Of a DNA stretch of 27,491 nt, positions 16,692 through 24,795 are shown in pieces. Within the stretch, counting starts at the first letter, position 1; the number at the start of each line of letters is the position of its first letter. The translations under genes were made by a program, and so were the position numbers. The stretch comes from Fen-999 sp035505955 (GTDB lineage: Bacteria > Pseudomonadota > Gammaproteobacteria > Burkholderiales > Rhodocyclaceae): NCBI GenBank assembly GCA_035505955.1, contig DATJQH010000029.1, positions 1 to 27,491 on the forward strand, in the 5' to 3' direction. The notes under the pieces were generated by a model that had not been told where the DNA came from, did no database searches, and worked only from the letters and a program-made list of their open reading frames with translations.

Positions 16692-17889
16692 GAATAGCTA
16701 CAAATTGCCGGACGATAGCGGTCATTTCGGCCGATATGGTGGTGTTTTTGTCGCCGAGACGCTGATTCCGGCCCTCGACGAGCTGAAGCATGCCTATGAG
16801 GACGCACAGCGCGATCCTGCCTTCCGTGCCGAGTACGAGTACGAGCTCAAGCATTACGTCGGCCGGCCGAGCCCGATTTACCATGCCAGGCGCTGGTCCG
16901 AAGTCCTCGGCGGCGCGCAGGTGTACCTCAAGCGCGAGGATCTCAACCATACGGGCGCCCACAAGGTAAACAACTGCATTGGCCAGGCACTGCTCGCGCG
17001 GCGCATGGGCAAGCCGCGCGTGATCGCAGAAACCGGTGCCGGACAGCATGGCGTCGCGACCGCGACGGTCGCTGCCCGCTACGGCATGGAATGCGTCGTC
17101 TACATGGGCAGCGAGGACATCAGGCGGCAGGCCGCCAACGTCTACCGCATGAAGCTGCTGGGCGCAAAGGTGGTCGCGGTCGAGTCCGGATCGAAGACAT
17201 TGAAGGATGCGCTCAACGAAGCGATGCGCGACTGGGTGACCAACGTCGCGAACACCTTCTACATCATCGGCACCGTCGCCGGTCCGCATCCTTACCCGAT
17301 GATGGTGCGCGATTTCCAGAGGGTCATCGGCGAGGAGTGCCTGAGCCAGATGCCGGAACTCGCGGGCCGCCAGCCCGATGCGGTGATCGCCTGCGTCGGC
17401 GGCGGCTCCAACGCCATGGGCATCTTCCATCCCTACATCCCCGTGACCGGCGTTAAGCTGGTTGGCGTCGAGGCGGCCGGCCACGGCCTCGCGACCGGCA
17501 AGCACGCTGCCTCGCTGACCGCAGGCCGGCCGGGCGTGCTGCACGGCAACCGCACCTATCTGCTGCAGGATGACAATGGCCAGATCATCGAGACGCACTC
17601 GGTCTCTGCGGGCCTCGACTACCCGGGCGTTGGTCCGGAGCACGCATGGCTCAAGGACAGCGGCCGCGCCGAGTACGTGACCATCACCGACGACGAGGCG
17701 CTCGCTGCCTTTCACGACTTGTGCCACTTCGAAGGCATCATGCCTGCGCTCGAATCGAGCCACGCGCTGGCCTATGCGGCGAAGCTGGCGCCCACGCTGG
17801 CGAAGGACAAGGTCCTGCTGGTGAATCTCTCAGGGCGCGGCGACAAGGACATGCACACGGTCGCCGAGAAGATGGGGATCCAGTTCTGA
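16678..17889 (+). CDS. trpB: Tryptophan synthase beta subunit
   Basis: A 403-residue PLP enzyme that condenses indole with serine to make tryptophan, in an alpha2-beta2 complex with TrpA. The PLP lysine is K96 in HTGAHKVNN. The catalytic-glutamate segment AETGAGQHG and the PLP-phosphate loop GGGSNAMG are present, and the protein ends normally. ATG codons at 16678 and 16684 are both possible; both overlap trpF. The last base of its stop codon is the first base of the trpA ATG. Confidence 0.98.
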   Translation: MQMPENSYKLPDDSGHFGRYGGVFVAETLIPALDELKHAYEDAQRDPAFRAEYEYELKHYVGRPSPIYHARRWSEVLGGAQVYLKREDLNHTGAHKVNNCIGQALLARRMGKPRVIAETGAGQHGVATATVAARYGMECVVYMGSEDIRRQAANVYRMKLLGAKVVAVESGSKTLKDALNEAMRDWVTNVANTFYIIGTVAGPHPYPMMVRDFQRVIGEECLSQMPELAGRQPDAVIACVGGGSNAMGIFHPYIPVTGVKLVGVEAAGHGLATGKHAASLTAGRPGVLHGNRTYLLQDDNGQIIETHSVSAGLDYPGVGPEHAWLKDSGRAEYVTITDDEALAAFHDLCHFEGIMPALESSHALAYAAKLAPTLAKDKVLLVNLSGRGDKDMHTVAEKMGIQF

Positions 17890-18695
17890 TGTCGCGCATC
17901 GAGGCCACATTCCGCAAGTTGCACGATACGGGCCGCAAGGCGCTGATCCCGTTCATCACGGCGGGCGATCCCGAACCCGGCGCGACGCTGCCGCTCATGC
18001 AGGCGCTGGTTGCCGGCGGCGCCGACATCATCGAACTGGGCGTCCCGTTTTCCGATCCGATGGCCGACGGGCCGACGATCCAGCGCGCCTCCGAGCGGGC
18101 GCTCGCATTCGGCATGAGCCTGCGCACGGTGCTGGCGATCGTCGGCGAGTTCCGCAGGCAGAACGCGACCACGCCTGTCGTGCTGATGGGCTACGCCAAC
18201 CCGATCGAGGCCTACGGCGTGGCTCAATTCGCTGTCGACGCCTCCGCTGCTGGCGTCGATGGAGTGCTCGTGGTCGACTACCCGCCCGAGGAATGCGCCG
18301 AGTTCGCGCAAACCATGAAGCGCAACGGCATCGATCCGATCTTCCTGCTGGCGCCGACGTCGATCGATGCGCGATTCGCGCAAGTCGCTCGCGCGGGCAG
18401 TGGTTACATTTACTACGTGTCGCTCAAGGGAGTGACCGGTTCCGGCAATCTGGATCTCGATGAAGTCGTGCGCCGGATCCCGGCAATCCGCGAAAAGGTC
18501 GGCATGCCGATCGGCGTCGGCTTCGGCATCCGGGATGGCGCCGCCGCGGCGCGCATCGCGGCAGTGGCCGATGCCGTCGTGATCGGCAGCCGCATCATCG
18601 AGGAAATCGAGCAGTCGCCGGCGGGGCAGGCGCCGCAGCGCGTCACTGCGTTGCTCGCGGGCATCCGCAGCGCCATGGATCGAGGGACGAGGTAA
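17889..18695 (+). CDS. trpA: Tryptophan synthase alpha subunit
   Basis: A 268-residue TIM-barrel enzyme that cleaves indole-3-glycerol phosphate and channels indole to TrpB. The catalytic residues fall at the textbook positions E49 (IELGVPFSDP) and D60 (MADGP), and the phosphate-binding GVGFGIRDG is intact. The ATG overlaps the trpB stop by one base, a strict translational coupling that favours equal subunit amounts. It is followed by a hairpin-rich spacer before accD, the only gap of more than 20 bases between truA and metZ. Confidence 0.98.
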   Translation: MSRIEATFRKLHDTGRKALIPFITAGDPEPGATLPLMQALVAGGADIIELGVPFSDPMADGPTIQRASERALAFGMSLRTVLAIVGEFRRQNATTPVVLMGYANPIEAYGVAQFAVDASAAGVDGVLVVDYPPEECAEFAQTMKRNGIDPIFLLAPTSIDARFAQVARAGSGYIYYVSLKGVTGSGNLDLDEVVRRIPAIREKVGMPIGVGFGIRDGAAAARIAAVADAVVIGSRIIEEIEQSPAGQAPQRVTALLAGIRSAMDRGTR

Positions 18696-18696
18696 T

Positions 18697-18760
18697 GGCC
18701 CCCACGCTCACTACGTTCGCTGCCCCCACAGGGGGCGTTGCCTCCTTCGAGGCGGCTCTT
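18697..18760. repeat. Hairpin-rich intergenic element between trpA and accD (REP-like)
   Basis: The 78-base gap holds two neighbouring perfect hairpins: GCCCCC-ACA-GGGGGC (18722-18736) and GCCTC-CTTC-GAGGC (18740-18753). They are preceded by CCCCCACGCTCACTACGTTC. The layout strongly recalls a short intergenic repeat that I remember being scattered through betaproteobacterial genomes, but there is no second copy in this window to prove it. No U-run follows, so it is not a standard terminator. The accD ribosome-binding site lies just beyond it. Confidence 0.5.
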
Positions 18761-18773
18761 CTGGAGGCATGAC

Positions 18774-19637
18774 ATGAGCTGGTTACAAAAACTGTTGCCG
18801 CCGAAGATCAAGCGCAGCGAGGGCGTGCGCAAGACCGTGCCCGAGGGCCTTTGGACCAAGTGCGCCGCCTGCGAGGCCGTGCTCTACAGCACCGATCTCG
18901 AGAACAACCAGAGCGTCTGTCCCAAGTGCAGCCACCATCATCGGCTGCGCGCGCGGGCGCGGCTCGACCTGCTGCTCGACCCGGAGGGCCGCTTCGAGAT
19001 CGGCGCCGAGGTTGCGCCGATGGACCCGCTCAAGTTCAGGGACAGCAAGCGCTATCCGGATCGCCTTGCGAGCGCCACCGAGGAAGCCGGCGAATCCGAT
19101 GCGCTCGTCGTCATGCAGGGGGCGATCAAGACCGTGCCCGTGGTCATGGCCGTGTTTGAATTCGAGTTCATGGGCGGCTCGATGGGTTCCGTGGTGGGCG
19201 AGAAGTTCGTGCGTGGCGTGCGCGCCGCGATCGAGTTGCAGTGCCCCTTCGTCTGCGTGACCGCGAGCGGCGGCGCGCGCATGCAGGAGGGCCTCTTCTC
19301 TCTGATGCAGATGGCGAAGACCACGGCGGCCGTTACGCAATTGGCGGTCCACCAGCTGCCGTTCATCACGCTGCTGACCGACCCGACCATGGGCGGCGTG
19401 TCGGCGAGCTTCGCCTTCGTCGGCGACGTCGTGATCGCCGAACCGGGCGCGCTGATCGGCTTTGCCGGCCCGCGCGTGATCGAGCAGACGGTGCGCGAGA
19501 AGCTGCCCGAGGGATTCCAGCGTGCCGAGTTCCTGCTCGAGAAAGGCGCAATCGACATGATCGTCGACCGCCGCCAGCTGCGCGACAAGCTCGCTTCGCT
19601 GATGACCTTGCTGCAACGGGTTCCGGCCGTTCAATGA
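18774..19637 (+). CDS. accD: Acetyl-CoA carboxylase carboxyltransferase subunit beta
   Basis: A 287-residue subunit that, with AccA, transfers the carboxyl group from biotin to acetyl-CoA to make malonyl-CoA. The N-terminal zinc ribbon has C30, C33, C49 and C52. The crotonase-like core carries VCVTASGGARMQEG and the glycine-rich PTMGGVSASFAF, and it ends in a typical way. The ATG at 18774 has a strong GGAGG at 18763-18767; another ATG at 18769 hits a stop at once. The stop overlaps the folC ATG in ATGA. The accD-folC pair is conserved in Proteobacteria. Confidence 0.98.
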   Translation: MSWLQKLLPPKIKRSEGVRKTVPEGLWTKCAACEAVLYSTDLENNQSVCPKCSHHHRLRARARLDLLLDPEGRFEIGAEVAPMDPLKFRDSKRYPDRLASATEEAGESDALVVMQGAIKTVPVVMAVFEFEFMGGSMGSVVGEKFVRGVRAAIELQCPFVCVTASGGARMQEGLFSLMQMAKTTAAVTQLAVHQLPFITLLTDPTMGGVSASFAFVGDVVIAEPGALIGFAGPRVIEQTVREKLPEGFQRAEFLLEKGAIDMIVDRRQLRDKLASLMTLLQRVPAVQ

Positions 19638-20911
19638 ACCTTCCGGAGTGGCTGGCGCATATCGAGCGCCAGCACGCGAAGGCCATCGACCTCGGGCTCG
19701 AGCGCGTGCGCGCCGTGAGCGCGGCACTCGGCCAGCGCCAGACTTGTCCCGTCATCACGGTGGGCGGCACCAACGGCAAGGGTTCCACCTGCGCCATGCT
19801 CGAACGCATCCTGCTGGCCGCGGGCTATCGGGTCGGTCTCTACACGTCGCCGCATCTCCTGCGCTACAACGAACGCGTGCGCATCGACGGCCGCCCTGTC
19901 GCCGACGAGGTGCTATGCGAAGGCTTCGCCCGCGTCGATGCAGCGCGCGCCAAAGTCAGACCCGGTGGTACGCCGCTCACGTACTTCGAATTCGGCACGC
20001 TGTGCGCGTGGGAGGTGTTCGCGGCGCAGCCGCTCGATGCGGTGATCCTCGAAGTCGGCCTTGGCGGCCGGCTCGACGCCACCAACATCTACGAGCCCGA
20101 CGTTGCCGTCGTCACCGCGATCGACCTCGACCACATGGATTATCTCGGGCCGACGCGCGAGCACATCGGCTTCGAGAAGGCCGGCATCTTCCGCGCCGGC
20201 CGACCGGCGATCTGCGGCGACGCCGAGCCGCCGCGGCGCCTGGTCGAGCACGCGCAGGCGATCGGCGCCGACCTGCTGCTGATTGGCAGCGACTTCGGCT
20301 ACGAGCGGCAGGAAGGCCAATGGCAATTCCACGGCCGCCATGGCAACAAAAGCGGCATGGCTTTGCCCGCGCTGCGCGGCAGCTACCAGCTCGCCAACGC
20401 CTCGTGCGCGCTGGCTGCGCTGGACGCCTTGCACGATCGCGTGCCGGTGGCCATGCAGGACATCCGGCGCGGCCTCGCCGAAGTCGAGCTTGCCGGCCGC
20501 TTCCAGGTATTGCCGGGGCGCCCGGCCATCGTGCTCGACGTCGCGCACAACCCGCAGGCGGCGCGCTCGCTCGCCGACAACCTGGGCGCCATGGCTTTCC
20601 ACCCGACCACCTGGGCCGTCTTCGGCATGCTGCGCGACAAGGACATTGCCGGCGTCGTCGATGCCATGCGCCATCGGGTCGATCGCTGGCTGCCGGCGAC
20701 GCTGGAAGGGCCGCGCGCGGCAACAGCGGACGAACTCGCCGCCACGCTCGCTGCCAGCGGCGTCGCCGGGCCGCTGCCCACCTTCGCTTCGCCCACTGCA
20801 GCGCTTGCCTACGCGCGGGAGCACGCGGGCGGAGATGATAGAATCGTCGCCTTCGGATCCTTCCTAACCGTGGCCGATGTCCTGCGCGCCCTCGGGCGCG
20901 CGGCAGCCTGA
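19634..20911 (+). CDS. folC: Bifunctional folylpolyglutamate synthase/dihydrofolate synthase
   Basis: A 425-residue Mur-ligase-family ATP enzyme that joins glutamate to dihydropteroate and then lengthens the folate glutamate tail. The P-loop GGTNGKGST is at 44-52. It is followed by YTSPHLLRYNERVRI, the LEVGLGGRLDATN segment and the C-terminal-domain DVAHNPQAA motif, so all three Mur-like landmarks are present. Length is normal for proteobacterial FolC. It starts within the accD stop and is followed after six bases by the SPOR-domain gene, the same order as folC-dedD in E. coli. Confidence 0.97.
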   Translation: MNLPEWLAHIERQHAKAIDLGLERVRAVSAALGQRQTCPVITVGGTNGKGSTCAMLERILLAAGYRVGLYTSPHLLRYNERVRIDGRPVADEVLCEGFARVDAARAKVRPGGTPLTYFEFGTLCAWEVFAAQPLDAVILEVGLGGRLDATNIYEPDVAVVTAIDLDHMDYLGPTREHIGFEKAGIFRAGRPAICGDAEPPRRLVEHAQAIGADLLLIGSDFGYERQEGQWQFHGRHGNKSGMALPALRGSYQLANASCALAALDALHDRVPVAMQDIRRGLAEVELAGRFQVLPGRPAIVLDVAHNPQAARSLADNLGAMAFHPTTWAVFGMLRDKDIAGVVDAMRHRVDRWLPATLEGPRAATADELAATLAASGVAGPLPTFASPTAALAYAREHAGGDDRIVAFGSFLTVADVLRALGRAAA

Positions 20912-20917
20912 ACGAAC

Positions 20918-21586
20918 ATGGCGCAAAACGAACCCGACGCAGCTCCCGACGGCCAACTGGAACTGAAGAAACGTTCGCGCCGCAGGCTCGTCGGCGCCGC
21001 GGCGCTCGCCTTGCTGGCCGCCATCGTTCTGCCGATGGTCATGGATCACGAACCGCGTCCGCCAACCCAGGACATCCAGATCCGGATTCCGAGCCAGGAT
21101 GCCGGCATTGCCGCGCGCATCCTGCCGAACCATCCGACGGCGACGCCGCTGCCGCCCGCGCCGCCCGATTCGGCGGCCGAAGCCAAGCCCGAGGCGCCCG
21201 CCGAAGCCGCGCCGAAGCCGGCCGAGGAAGCCAAGCCCGCCGAGAAGCCCGCCGACCAGCCGGTGGCGAAGCCCGCCGAGAAGGCCGCGGAAAAGCCGGT
21301 GGCGAAACCGGCGGAGAAGCCGGCCGAAAAGCCCGCCGCCAAGGCCGAGGCGAACGCCGAGCAATGGATCGTACAACTGGGCGCCTACCGTGATAGCGCC
21401 AACGTCAAGCAACTGACCGCCAAGCTCAAGCAGCTTGGCGTGCCTTCCCAAACAGAGAATTTCGATTCGGCTCAGGGCGCGCGCACGCGCGTGCGCGCCG
21501 GTCCCTTCAAGAGCCGCGAAGCGGCGGAGCAGGCGCAGGCGAAGATTCGCAAGATTGGCGTCACGGGCAAAGTGGTGCAGAAGTAA
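20918..21586 (+). CDS. DedD-like SPOR-domain cell-division protein
   Basis: A 222-residue bitopic inner-membrane protein with a short basic cytoplasmic start (KKRSRRR) and one transmembrane helix (about 24-41). A long Ala/Pro/Lys/Glu-rich periplasmic linker follows, built from KPAEKPA-like units (about residues 85-145). The C-terminal SPOR domain (about 147-222) starts with EQWIVQLGAYRD. SPOR domains bind septal peptidoglycan lacking stem peptides and bring the protein to the division site. The position between folC and cvpA is the same as dedD in E. coli, so it is probably the DedD equivalent; the linker is too low in complexity to compare. The stop codon directly abuts the cvpA GTG. Confidence 0.9.
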   Translation: MAQNEPDAAPDGQLELKKRSRRRLVGAAALALLAAIVLPMVMDHEPRPPTQDIQIRIPSQDAGIAARILPNHPTATPLPPAPPDSAAEAKPEAPAEAAPKPAEEAKPAEKPADQPVAKPAEKAAEKPVAKPAEKPAEKPAAKAEANAEQWIVQLGAYRDSANVKQLTAKLKQLGVPSQTENFDSAQGARTRVRAGPFKSREAAEQAQAKIRKIGVTGKVVQK

Positions 21587-22078
21587 GTGACGGGCTTCGA
21601 TGTTGCGGTGCTCGCGGTGATCGCCGCTTCCGCACTGCTCGGGTTGTGGCGGGGCATGGTCGCCGAGGTGCTGGCGCTGGCGGCATGGGTGGCGGCATTC
21701 ATCGCCGCGCGCACATTTGCGGGTGAGGCGGGCGCTCTCTTCGCGGGGGTGGTGGCGGAACCGGCGTTGCGTTACGCTGTCGGTTTCGGGGTGATCGTCG
21801 TTGGCGTGCTGGTTCTCTTCGCGGTTGCCCGGGTGTTGCTGCGGACCTTGCTGCGGGCAGTCGGATTGGGTGTGCTGGACAGGCTGCTCGGCGCCGGTTT
21901 CGGTATCGTCCGCGGGACGTTGATCGTGTTCGTGGCGGTGCTGGTGGCGGGCTTGACCTCGTTGCCGAAGAGTCAGTGGTGGCGGGACGCCGTGCTGGCG
22001 CCGCCGATGGAAACGGCGGTGATCGCGGCGAAGCCATGGTTACCGGCGGAATTGGGCAAACGGATTCATTACAGGTAG
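21587..22078 (+). CDS. cvpA: CvpA family membrane protein
   Basis: A 163-residue protein with four hydrophobic helices, matching CvpA (colicin V production protein), an inner-membrane protein with poorly defined function linked to envelope stress tolerance. The opening GFDVAVLAVIAASALLGLWR, including the conserved G-x-x-RG segment, is typical. It begins with GTG immediately after the upstream stop. It sits just before purF, as in E. coli, and this conserved linkage is the best support for the name. Confidence 0.93.
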   Translation: MTGFDVAVLAVIAASALLGLWRGMVAEVLALAAWVAAFIAARTFAGEAGALFAGVVAEPALRYAVGFGVIVVGVLVLFAVARVLLRTLLRAVGLGVLDRLLGAGFGIVRGTLIVFVAVLVAGLTSLPKSQWWRDAVLAPPMETAVIAAKPWLPAELGKRIHYR

Positions 22079-22094
22079 CGGACGGACAAAGGAT

Positions 22095-23621
22095 ATGTGC
22101 GGCATTCTGGGCGTGGTGGCGACGACGCCGGTGAACCAGCTCCTCTACGATGGCCTCCAGGTGCTTCAGCACCGCGGCCAGGATGCGGCCGGCATCGCGA
22201 CCGAGGACGAAGGCCGCTTCCACATGCACAAGGGATCGGGCATGGTCCGCGATGTGTTCCGCACGCGCAACATGCGCGTCCTGTACGGCAACTGGGGCAT
22301 CGGCCACTGCCGCTATCCGACGGCCGGCTCGGCCTACAACGCGGCCGAGGCGCAGCCGTTCTACGTCAATTCGCCGTTCGGGCTGATGCTGGCGCACAAC
22401 GGCAACCTGACCAACGCGGACCAGTTGAAGCGCGACATGTTCCTGCAGGACCTGCGGCACATGAACACCAACTCCGATTCGGAGGTGCTGCTCAACGTCC
22501 TCGCGCACGAGTTGCAGGCCTCGGCCACAAAGTATCACGTCGACGCTGAAACCATCTTCAAGGCCGTGGCCGGCGTGCACCGGCGCGTGCGCGGCGCCTA
22601 CGCGGTCGTGGCCATGGTCGCCGGCTACGGTCTGCTCGCGTTCCGCGATCCCTACGGCATCCGGCCGCTGGTCATCGGCAAGAACGAAACGCCGGCGGGC
22701 ACCGAGTACCTTGTCGCGTCGGAGAGCGTCGCCATCGACACGCTTGGCTTCAAGTTCCTGCGCGACGTGGAACCGGGCGAAGCCGTGCTGATCGACCGTC
22801 AGGGCCGCTTCGTCAGCCGCCAGTGCGCCGAGCGCACCATTCATGCTCCCTGCATGTTCGAGTACGTCTATCTCGCGCGTCCCGACTCGCTGATGGACGG
22901 CATCTCGGTCTACGACACGCGGGTCAAGATGGGCGAATTCCTCGCCGACAAGATCCGCCACACGATGCCGCACCTCGCCATCGACTCGGTGATCCCGATT
23001 CCGGATTCGAGCCGGCCAGCCGCCATGGAACTGGCAACGCGGCTCGGCATTCCCTACCGCGAGGGCTTCGTCAAGAACCGCTACATCGGCCGCACCTTCA
23101 TCATGCCGGGCCAGGCCGTGCGCAGGAAGTCCGTGCGCCAGAAGCTCAACGCCATTGCCCAGGAATTCCGTGGCAAGAACGTGCTGCTGGTCGACGACTC
23201 GATCGTGCGCGGCACCACGAGCCAGGAGATCATCATGATGGCGCGCGAGGCCGGCGCCAAGAAGGTGTATTTCGCTTCCGCCAGCCCGCCCGTGCGTTTC
23301 CCCAACGTCTACGGCATCGACATGCCGACGCGCTCCGAGCTGATCGCCGCCTTCCGCACCGACGAAGAGATCCGGCGCGAGATCGGCGCCGACGCCCTGA
23401 TCTACCAGGACCTCGATGCGCTGCGCACGGCCGTGCGCTCGCTGAATCCGGCCATCACCCAGTTCGACACCTCGTGCTTCGACGGCAAGTACATCACCGG
23501 CGACGTCTCCGTGGAGTACCTCGCGGCCGTCGAAGCGGCGCGCGGCAGGCCGGCGAAGGTCTCGGCGGACGACGTCGAGGGCAACCAGCTCGACCTCAAC
23601 CTCGTCACCGCAGATGAGTGA
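22095..23621 (+). CDS. purF: Amidophosphoribosyltransferase
   Basis: A 508-residue enzyme for the first committed step of purine synthesis: PRPP plus glutamine gives phosphoribosylamine. The protein begins Met-Cys, so the N-terminal nucleophile C2 is exposed by simple Met removal. There is no propeptide, which makes it the E. coli type rather than the iron-sulfur Bacillus type. The glutaminase half has LQHRGQDAAGI, and the PRPP loop VLLVDDSIVRGTTS starts at residue 363. AAAGGA precedes the ATG. It lies 16 bases after cvpA and overlaps metZ by eight bases. Confidence 0.98.
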   Translation: MCGILGVVATTPVNQLLYDGLQVLQHRGQDAAGIATEDEGRFHMHKGSGMVRDVFRTRNMRVLYGNWGIGHCRYPTAGSAYNAAEAQPFYVNSPFGLMLAHNGNLTNADQLKRDMFLQDLRHMNTNSDSEVLLNVLAHELQASATKYHVDAETIFKAVAGVHRRVRGAYAVVAMVAGYGLLAFRDPYGIRPLVIGKNETPAGTEYLVASESVAIDTLGFKFLRDVEPGEAVLIDRQGRFVSRQCAERTIHAPCMFEYVYLARPDSLMDGISVYDTRVKMGEFLADKIRHTMPHLAIDSVIPIPDSSRPAAMELATRLGIPYREGFVKNRYIGRTFIMPGQAVRRKSVRQKLNAIAQEFRGKNVLLVDDSIVRGTTSQEIIMMAREAGAKKVYFASASPPVRFPNVYGIDMPTRSELIAAFRTDEEIRREIGADALIYQDLDALRTAVRSLNPAITQFDTSCFDGKYITGDVSVEYLAAVEAARGRPAKVSADDVEGNQLDLNLVTADE

Positions 23622-24795
23622 GCGCTATCAACTCGATACGCTCGCAGTGCGCGCCGGCCAGGAGCGCAGCCACTTCGGCGAGCACGCCGAAGCGCTCTAC
23701 CTGACGTCGAGCTTCGTCTTCGAGAACGCAGCGCAGGCCGCGGCGCGGTTTGCCGGGACCGAGGAGGGCATGGTGTATGCCCGCTTCTCGAACCCGACGG
23801 TCAGCGTGATGCAGGATCGTCTGGCCGCGCTCGAAGGCGCGGGGGGCTGCATCGCCACGGCAAGCGGCATGTCGGCGATCCTTGCCACCGTCATGGCACT
23901 GCTCAAGGCCGGCGACCACGTGGTCGCTTCGCGCAGCCTGTTCGGCGCCACCCAGCAGCTGTTCGGCAACATCTTCACGCGCTTTGGCGTCGACACGACC
24001 TTCGTCGCCGGCACGCGGCCGGAATCCTTCCGAGCCGCGATCAGGGCAAACACGAAGCTCGTGTTCATCGAGACGCCGTCGAATCCCCTCACCGAAGTGT
24101 TCGACATCACCGCGCTGGCGGCGGTGGCGCACGAGCGCGGCGCGCTGCTGGCGGTCGACAACTGCTTCTGCACGCCGGCGCTGCAGCGGCCGCTCGATCT
24201 GGGCGCCGACCTCGTGATCCATTCCGCCACCAAGTACCTCGACGGCCAGGGCCGCGTGCTGGGCGGTGCGGTGTGCGGGAACAAGACGCTGACCGAAGAG
24301 GTATTCAAATTCCTGCGCACGGCGGGGCCGTCGCTGTCGCCGTTCAACGCCTGGGTGATCCTGAAGGGCATGGAGACGTTGAAGATCCGCATGCAGGCGC
24401 AGTCGGCCGCGGCGCTGGATCTTGCGCGCCGGCTCGAGGCCAACCCGAAGGTCGAGCGCGTGTATTACCCGGGCCTGCCTTCGCATCCGCAGCATGCGCT
24501 GGCGATGCGCCAGCAGTCGAGCGGCGGCGCCATCGTCTCGTTCGAAGTGAAGGGCGGCCGCGCGGAAGCATGGCGCGTGGTCGACCACTGCAAGCTGCTG
24601 TCGATCACGGCCAACCTGGGCGACACCAAGACCACCATCACGCATCCGGCGTCGACCACGCACGGCCGCATTTCGGCCGAGGCGCGCGCCGAAGCGGGCA
24701 TCGGCGAGGGGCTGCTGCGCATCGCGGTCGGCCTGGAAGCGGTCGACGACATCGAAGCCGACCTGCTGCGCGGCCTGAACGGGCGCCAGCCGTGA
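23614..24795 (+). CDS. metZ: O-succinylhomoserine sulfhydrylase
   Basis: A 393-residue PLP enzyme of the Cys/Met metabolism family, expected to make homocysteine directly from O-succinylhomoserine and sulfide. PLP-phosphate contacts lie in YARFSNPTV and SGMSAI, and the PLP lysine is K207 in HSATKYLDGQGR. The C-terminal SITANLGDTKTTITHP is typical of the MetZ/MetB group. I choose MetZ over cystathionine gamma-synthase or MetY because of the overall sequence and the purF-metZ linkage also seen in Pseudomonas; substrate choice is inferred. It overlaps purF by eight bases and the next gene by four. Confidence 0.92.
   Translation: MSERYQLDTLAVRAGQERSHFGEHAEALYLTSSFVFENAAQAAARFAGTEEGMVYARFSNPTVSVMQDRLAALEGAGGCIATASGMSAILATVMALLKAGDHVVASRSLFGATQQLFGNIFTRFGVDTTFVAGTRPESFRAAIRANTKLVFIETPSNPLTEVFDITALAAVAHERGALLAVDNCFCTPALQRPLDLGADLVIHSATKYLDGQGRVLGGAVCGNKTLTEEVFKFLRTAGPSLSPFNAWVILKGMETLKIRMQAQSAAALDLARRLEANPKVERVYYPGLPSHPQHALAMRQQSSGGAIVSFEVKGGRAEAWRVVDHCKLLSITANLGDTKTTITHPASTTHGRISAEARAEAGIGEGLLRIAVGLEAVDDIEADLLRGLNGRQP

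Noticed and set aside
18721..18760. Hairpins after trpA as a rho-independent terminator
   Set aside because: Neither stem is followed by a U-run on either strand.
20839..20844. TAGAAT as a -10 box for the SPOR-domain gene
   Set aside because: No -35 element at a suitable distance; it lies inside folC, and the downstream gene is only six bases from the folC stop, so co-transcription is simpler.
21190..21350. Tandem-looking GCCGAGAAG/CCGGTGGCGAAG repeats, considered as a repeat array
   Set aside because: They encode the KPAEKPA-type linker of the SPOR-domain protein; units are irregular and in frame, so this is coding low complexity and not a CRISPR or intergenic array.
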